From Cornus controversa (taxonomy: Eukaryota; Streptophyta; Magnoliopsida; Cornales; Cornaceae): a stretch of DNA of 64,000 nucleotides. The stretch is from positions 101,428,033-101,492,032 of the forward strand of contig CM048845.1 of assembly GCA_026545225.1 (NCBI GenBank). Reading direction: 5' to 3'. Of this stretch, positions 58,001-64,000 are shown in pieces. Position 1 is the stretch's first letter. Each line of letters starts with the position of its first letter. Under the pieces are notes generated by a model, which was not told where the DNA came from, did not search any database, and was given only the letters and a program-made list of their open reading frames with translations. A program made the translations under genes and the position numbers.

Positions 58001-58174
58001 ACAATCTACAGCCAACATCATCTTTTGCTTCTGGGCATGCACACTTCACTTACTAGTACTTTAATCACTTGCATTCAACTTTTTTCTTTTTATAGATTCC
58101 AGTCAGCATGTCATATTTCACGTTCATGAATAACAGGATGAGTCTAACTTTGACAAAAACTTCAACGTGTTAAT
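55063..58174. other. Intron-like region between the duplicated segments
   Basis: T-rich sequence with splice-like signals, e.g. TATATGCAG at ~56192 followed by an open stretch readable as PQAWFVAYLAKFGSWQAF. Open frames at 55693-56076 and 56393-56824 have no motif I know. It could be a decayed or unrecognised intron-rich gene, but I cannot assemble a coding frame. Confidence 0.35.
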
Positions 58175-58888
58175 ATGGTTAGATGGAATTGTTGCTTTTG
58201 TAGATGGTGCTAACATGACTGAGATTTTTAATGGGCTATTCACACCTATTTTACAGGTGCACATAAAGGTGAGTATAGAGCAGTTGAGGTAGTGGCAATT
58301 GTTGCTTGGACTTTGCCTTAGAGTGATGCTTAGAGAACTACAATGATTAGAAACTTTTGACTGTGTGAATGAAGTTCTTCTCTGAAGAGGCTAAGCCATG
58401 GCTGCAGTATCAATGGTTGGTCAGTATGGTCTAATTTCTTCTTAGGGCTTTCCACATTTATAATCTGTCATATGTACTTTGCTATTTATACTGGGTTAAG
58501 TAGTGTGGACTTGGTGGTTTTGAACTAAAAATTGCATGTCAGACCTTTTGGAGTTCTTTTTTGGGCTTAGTGACCGTTATGTGTAATGTAGGAAAAAAAA
58601 TGGGAAATATATAAAAAGTATGACTGACCAAAAAAATATGTATCAGTCATATGAGTGTTAGGAGAGCTTGAACTGCTGGGAAAGTTTATTATGTGCTTGA
58701 TTAACCTAAATGATGGACAATACTTGTATGATCGACTGCATCTTTTTGTTTGTAATTGAAGTATATACCATTCTGTTTTTAAGAGTGACTTTATTTAGAA
58801 CAAGTATGCCCTGTTCTTTTTCTGATGGTTTTTTTTGCTCTTCTATTTTTCCATTGTTACATTGAAATTACGTTGGATTTTTCCAAAT
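58175..58888 (+). repeat. Right copy of the ~720-bp segmental duplication
   Basis: Same order and orientation as 54342-55062, with scattered indels, including a ~30-base gap after GAACTGCTGG. Confidence 0.9.
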
Positions 58889-58923
58889 GCTTTTTACACT
58901 TGTCTTTTTCTTCCTTAAAACAG

Positions 58924-59112
58924 CGTCAGTCAAAGAAATCTGCTAACCTTGGTGGGTCTCAGGATAAGATTGTTTGTTTTAAGGATAAAAAGCTGATTAA
59001 TGAGAAAATTCCTCCCCCTTGGTGGGGAGTTTCCCTGACCATGGTGGGTCCAGTGTTAAATTGTCAGCCAAAGAGTTTTGCTGACGATGCCGGGTCCCAA
59101 CTCCCAACGTAA
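58924..59112 (+). other. Exon-like open stretch at the edge of the giant foldback element
   Basis: A pyrimidine tract and AAAACAG (58917-58923) look like a splice acceptor. The following frame reads QSKKSANLGGSQDKIVCFKD and EKIPPPWWGVSLTMVGP to a stop at 59110-59112, four bases before the foldback element. It could be a last exon or a disrupted exon. I recognise no family. Confidence 0.3.
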
Positions 59113-59449
59113 TCACGGGTATAAATTATGGAGCCGGATCCTCTGCTGTAATCGGCTAATGTAGTATAGTGCAGTTATCCGAAAATCATATGCTTTCATT
59201 TTTTTTCTTTTCACTTAAAAGCGCATAACTTTTACCATAAATAATATTTTTTGATGAAACTAATTTTTTTAAATAGTATATTCCGAGAGCTTCAATATAA
59301 GTATAATATAGGCTATGTTTTGAATTAAGAAAAAAAAATTATGATATTTATAATTCATGTCAAATTATGATATCCAAACTATTAAAGTAATTTTCACACA
59401 CTTAAAATAAATATTTTTTTTTATTTTTTTCCTCCCAATTTTTTTTGGA

Positions 59450-60900
59450 ACTCTTAGGCACATTTGAAAGATTTCTTTTGCACAAAAAATAAAAAAAAAT
59501 TATATTCACATTTTTTAGACTAATTTTTTTCTCACTTTCCACACTTTTAAAATAGATTCCACAAATTTAAAGTTTCTTTCCACACATTTAAAGAATTTTT
59601 CCACACACCTAAAACAAATACTTTCTTATGTTTTTTCTTTCCAATATATTTAGAAACTCTTAGTCATATACGAAAGATGTTTTTGCACAAAAAATTCATT
59701 AAAATTTATATTCACATTTTTTAATCTCATTTTTTTTCACTTTCCTTACTTTTAAAGTACTTTCCACACACTTAAAACAAATATTTTTTTTATTTATTTT
59801 TTTCCAATTTTTTTTGGAACTCTTAGGCACATTTGAAAGATGTATTTTGCACAAAAAATCATAAAAATTTATATTCACCATTTTTAGGCTAATTTTTTTT
59901 TTTCACTTTCCACACTTTTAAAATACTTTCCACACATTTAAAGTACTTTTCCACACACCTAAAACAAATACTTTTTTATGTTTTTTCTTTCCAATTTTTT
60001 TAGGAACTCTTAGTCATATATGAAAGATGTTTTTGCACAAAAAATTCATTAAAATTTATATTCACATTTTTTAATCTCATTTTTTTTTTTACTTTCCACA
60101 CTTTTAAAGTACTTTCCACACACTTAAAACAAATATATATTTTCTTTTTTTCCAATTTTTTTTGGAACTCTTAGGCACATTTGAAAGATGTATTTTTCGC
60201 AAAAAATCATAAAAATTTATATTCACATTTTGGTAATTTTTTTCTCACTTTCCACACTTTTAAAGTACTTTTCACAAATTTAAAGTACTTTTTCCACATA
60301 TTTAAAGTATTTAACCACACAACGAAAACAAGTACTTTTTTTTATTTTTTCTTTCAAAAATTTTTTAGGAACTCTTAGGAATATATGAAAGATGATTTTG
60401 CACAAAAAATTCATAAAACATTATATTCAAATTTTTAGGAATAATTTTTTTTCACATTCCACACTTTTAAACTAATTTCCACACACTTAAACACAAATGT
60501 TTTTTTTGTTTTTTATCTTTACAATTTTTTTAGGAACTCTTAGGCACATTTGAAGGATGTATTTGCACAAAATAATCATAAAAAGTTATATTCAAAATTT
60601 TTAAACTAATTTTTTTCTCACTTTCCACACTTTTAAAGTACTTTCTACACATTTAAAATAGTTTCTCACACATTTAAAGTGCTTATCCACACACCTAAAA
60701 CAAAGACAGTTTTACCTTTTTTCTTTCCAATTTTTTTAGGAACTCCTTGGCATATATGAAAGATGTTTTTGCACAAAAAATTCTTAAAAAATTATATTCA
60801 CATTTTTTAATCTCATTTTTTTCACACCCTTAAAACAAGTACTTTTTTATATTTTTTGTTTTCAATTTTTTTAGCAAATTTAGCCACATTTGAAGGATGT
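59450..60900. repeat. Left-arm tandem array of the giant foldback element
   Basis: Units marked by the ACTCTTAG block start near 59451, 59653, 59817, 60003, 60164, 60368, 60533, 60740 and 60870. Two types alternate: GCACATTTGAA and (G/T)CATATATGAA. The higher-order unit is therefore a ~365-bp dimer. Each unit also carries CACTTTCCACACTTTTAAA and TTTTGCACAAAAAATCAT. Confidence 0.85.
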
Positions 60901-61059
60901 TTGGCGGTAGAGAAAACTGGTAATGAGATACATTTTATTGTCATTTTATTTAAATAAAAATCAAATTTATATATAAACATTTATTAATATTATACTTATT
61001 CTTTGAGAACATATATGTCTTCCTCTTAAAAAAAAAAAATCGAAAGTGAAAAAAATAAG

Positions 61060-63370
61060 ATTAAAAATGTAAATATAAATTTTGATGATTTTTTTGGGAA
61101 AATAATTCTTTTAAATAAGGCTAATATTTTATAAAAAAAAAAGAAAAGAAAATATATAAAAAAACATATTTGTTTTAAGTGTGTGGAAAAGTACTTTAAA
61201 TGAGTGGAAAGTGAGAAAAAATGAGCCTAAAAAATGTGAATATAATGTTTTATGATTTTTTTGTGCAAAAACATCATTCATATATACCTAAGAGTTCTTA
61301 AAAAAATTGGAGAGAAAAAAAAACATAAGAAATTATTTGTTTTAGGTGTGTGGAAAAATTTTTTAAATGTGTGGAAAAGTACTTTAAATATGTGAAAAAT
61401 ATTTTTAAAAGTGTGGAAAGTGAGAAAAAAATTAGCCAAAAAAATGTGAATATAAATTTTTATGATTTTTTGTGGAAAATACATCTCTAAAATGTGCCTA
61501 AGAGTTCCAAAAAAAATTGGAAAGAAAAAAAAATATATATTTGTTTTAATTGTGTGGAAAGTACTTTAAAAGTGTGGAAAGTTAAAATAAATGAGATTAA
61601 AAAATGTGAATATAAATTTTTATGATTTTTTGTGCAAAATACATACTTTCAAATGTGCCTAAGAGTTCCAACAAAAATTGGAAATAAATAAATAAATAAA
61701 ATATTTGTTTAAGTGTGTGGAAGGTACTTTAAAATTGTGGATAGTGAAAAAAAATGAGATTAAAAAATGTGAATATAAATTTTAATGAATTTTTTGTGTA
61801 AAAATATCTTTCATATATGACTAAGAGTTTCTAAAAAAATTGGAAAGAAAAAACATAAGAAAGTATTTGTTTTAGGTGTGTGGAAAAATTATTTAAATGT
61901 GTGGAAAGAAACTTTAAATTTGTGGAATCTACTTTAAAAGTGTGGAAAGCTAGGAAGCATGGACACGGACATGGGACACGGGTACGATACGACACGGATA
62001 CGGCGATACGGAAAATTTTAAAAAAATAGGACACGGACACGGCGAGGATACGGCTATAAAATAATAATATAATATATTAATATCTATTAATTATTCAATA
62101 AAAAAATACTACATTACATAAATACTTCAATTCATCATCAACAATTAAAAACCAAACAAAATTATAAACAAAAATAGACAAATAGATTAAAATAAATTAA
62201 AGAACCAGACTTATTTAGTCTTTTATATATATTTAGCTTAGATTTTAATCATAACTTAGTATCATATAATTTTCATTCGAAATATTATAATATATATCAC
62301 TGCTATGAAGTGTCCGATACGTCTTTGAGGAGTGTCCAAAAAGTGTCCGAGAAGTGTCCAAGGAGTGTCCGAGAAGTGTCCTAAAAAGAAAAATATCAGG
62401 ACACGGGTACGAAGTGTCCGACACGTGTCCGCGGAGTGTCCGAGTGTCCGACACGAATACGGCACCCTCGGTGAAGTGTCCGTGTTTTCTAGGTGGAAAG
62501 TGAGAAAAAAATTAGTCTAAAAAATGTGAATATAATTTTTTTTTTTTAATGCAAAATAAATCTTTCAAATGTGCCTAAGAGTTCCAAAAAAAATTGGAAA
62601 GGAAAAAATAAAAAAAAATGTTTGTTTTAAGTGTGTGGAAAGTACTTTAAAAGTGTGAAAAGTTAAAAAAAAATGAGATTAAAAAATGTGAATATAAATT
62701 TTTATGAATTTTTTGTGCAAAAACATCTTTCTTATATGCCTAAGAGTTCCTAAAAAAATTGGAAAGAAAAAACATAAGAAAGTATTTGTTTTAGGTGTGT
62801 GGGAAAGTACTTTAAATGTGTGGATAGTATTTTAAAAGTGTGGAAAGTGAGAAAAAAAATTAGCCTAAAAAATGTGAATATAAATTTTTATGATTTTTTG
62901 TGCAAAATACATCTTTCAAATGTGCCTAAGAGTTCCAAAAAAAATTGGAAAAAAATAAATAAAAAAAAATATTTGTTTTAAGTGAGTGGAAAGTAATTTA
63001 AAAGTGTGGAAAATGAAAAAAAATGAGATTAAAAAATGTGAATATAAATTTTAATGAATTTTTTGTGCAAAAACTTCTTTCATATATGACTAAGAGTTCC
63101 TAAAAAAATTGGAAAGTAAAAACATAAGAAAGTATTTGTTTTAGGTGTGTGAAAAAATTATTTAAATGTGTGGAAAGAAATTTTAAATTTGTGGAATCTA
63201 CTTTAAAAGTGTGGAAAGTGAGAAAAAAATTAGTCTAAAAAATGTAAATATAATTTTTTTTTATTTTTAATGCAAAATAAATCTTTCAAATGTGCCTAAG
63301 AGTTCCAAAAAAAATTGGGAAGGAAAAAAATAAAAAAAAATATTTGTTTTAAGTGTGTGGAAATTACTTT
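61060..63370. repeat. Right-arm tandem array of the giant foldback element
   Basis: Inverted units (CTAAGAGTTCC block) start near 61283, 61493, 61652, 61815, 62565, 62733, 62918, 63083 and 63288, nine like the left arm. The same two types alternate, apart from the gap made by the hAT-type insertion. Confidence 0.85.
61950..62492. mobile_element. Non-autonomous hAT-type element with GTGTCC repeats (543 bp)
   Basis: Ends CTAGGAAGCATGGACACGGA and its imperfect inverted partner (TGTCCGTGTTTTCTAG). GTGGAAAG lies directly outside both ends (61942-61949 and 62493-62500), a perfect 8-bp target duplication. The right part holds about eleven GTGTCC motifs and the left part several GACACGG motifs, an inverted layout like sub-terminal transposase-binding repeats. 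No protein of its own. A truncated relative is at 50278. Confidence 0.92.
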
Positions 63371-63630
63371 AATAGTTTGGATATCATAATTTGACATGAA
63401 TTATAAATATCAAAATTTTTTTTTCTTAAGTCAAAACATAGCCTATATTATACTCATATTGAAGCTCTTGGAATATACTATTTAAAAAAATTAGTTTCAT
63501 CAAAAAATATTATTTGTGGTAAAAGTTATGAGCTTTTAAGTGAAAAGAAAAAAAATGAAAGCATATGATTTTCGGATTACTGCACTATACGGCATTAGCC
63601 GATTAGATCCGGCTCCATAAATTATACTCG

Positions 63631-64000
63631 TATATAAGAAAGTGTTACTCCACTGAAATTTAGGCCTACAGCATCACGCGGAAGGCTTGCCGTGGATATA
63701 TTTCAACGGAGAATCATGAGTCCTTAACACATTTCTAAAGACAAATAAGCTTTTCAACTAATATTTTAGATCTGAATTATCGACTCAATATCATTTTTTC
63801 GATGTAAAATGCCCCTCACATGTCAATGTTGTCAAGGATAGAGGTGACCATGATGGTTAAACACAAATCTAGGCCCAAATTCAGTGATGAAATTAGAAAA
63901 TTATTTTAAGAGGGATAGCCTTGAACTATGAAGGATAAATTATACTGAGATTCCTTGTGATTTGGATAAATCAGATATAGATGAGCATTTGGTCGTTATT
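63631..64000. other. Flank right of the giant foldback element
   Basis: No gene seen. TAAATTATACTGAGATTCC at ~63936 resembles the motif at ~40172, which may mark another small repeat family. Confidence 0.35.

Larger units (their letters stand above)
59116..63630. mobile_element. Giant foldback element, ~4.5 kb near-palindrome with repeat-array arms
   Basis: The outer ~250 bases of each end are inverted copies: GGAGCCGGATC, AATCGGCTAATG, CCGAAAATCATATGCTTTCA, CATAACTTTTACCA, TAGTATATTCC and TATAATATAGGCTATGTTTT all recur in reverse order on the right. About 95% match apart from a 9-base insertion on the left. Inside, each arm is an array of about nine units of ~160-205 bp marked by GGAACTCTTAGGCACATTTG (left) or its complement (right). 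A loop of ~150 bases lies near 60900-61050. No coding sequence for a transposase is visible. A 543-bp hAT-type element is inserted in the right arm. The layout resembles Drosophila FB elements and plant foldback elements, but I cannot assign a family or a target duplication. Confidence 0.88.

Noticed and set aside
59450..60900. CRISPR-like array, because of regularly spaced repeats
   Set aside because: Units are ~180 bp, AT-rich and inverted on the other side of a loop; there are no unique spacers and no cas genes. It is the arm of a foldback element.

Overview
The window looks like nuclear DNA of a flowering plant, probably a eudicot. Genes are sparse and intron-containing or plant-specific, the AT content is high, and most of the 64 kb is mobile-element DNA (copia and gypsy LTR retrotransposons, hAT-type and Mutator-type non-autonomous elements, foldback elements) inserted into one another. 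I see no bacterial operons, CRISPR arrays, rRNA or tRNA genes. Everything here is read by eye; identities are hand counts over the stretches I aligned.

Region by region. 44-1557: the last five exons of a plant WDHD1/Ctf4 replication-fork protein. 1888-7284: a copia element on the minus strand with a perfect 5-bp target duplication, lacking most of gag. 8655-9989: an intact intronless RING-H2 E3 ligase gene. 10296-10529: a small inverted-repeat element. 11008-16630: a second, decayed Tnt1-like copia element, its left LTR split by a 690-bp hAT-type element. 20061-20645, 38977-39486 and 44844-45404: three members of one family of small proline-rich four-pass membrane proteins on the same strand. 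The first and third are intact; the second has one nonsense codon. 23333-25319: a solo LTR with a 5-bp target duplication. 27000-29374: a gypsy wreck. 30416-36173: a copia element with LTRs that match except for one G, yet with a dead coding region and abnormal flanks (426-bp direct duplication plus an inverted internal arm). 36830-37673: a Mutator-type long-TIR element with a 9-bp target duplication.

40435-41353: copia gag and protease scraps split by a 212-bp inverted-repeat element. 46677-47404: a second copy of the hAT-type element, with a perfect 8-bp target duplication, directly followed by an hAT transposase remnant. 48301-49649: a 5'-truncated TRIM-like retroelement carrying a 505-bp foldback element. 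51499-53419: a truncated gypsy gag with primer-binding site and LTR. 54342-58888: a pair of ~720-bp duplicated segments 3.8 kb apart. 59116-63630: a ~4.5-kb near-palindrome whose arms are arrays of ~180-bp repeats, itself hit by a 543-bp hAT-type element.

The genes do not form a pathway. The best candidates for something undescribed are the giant repeat-armed foldback element, the aberrant integration around the young copia copy, and the triplicated four-pass membrane family with its single-stop member.
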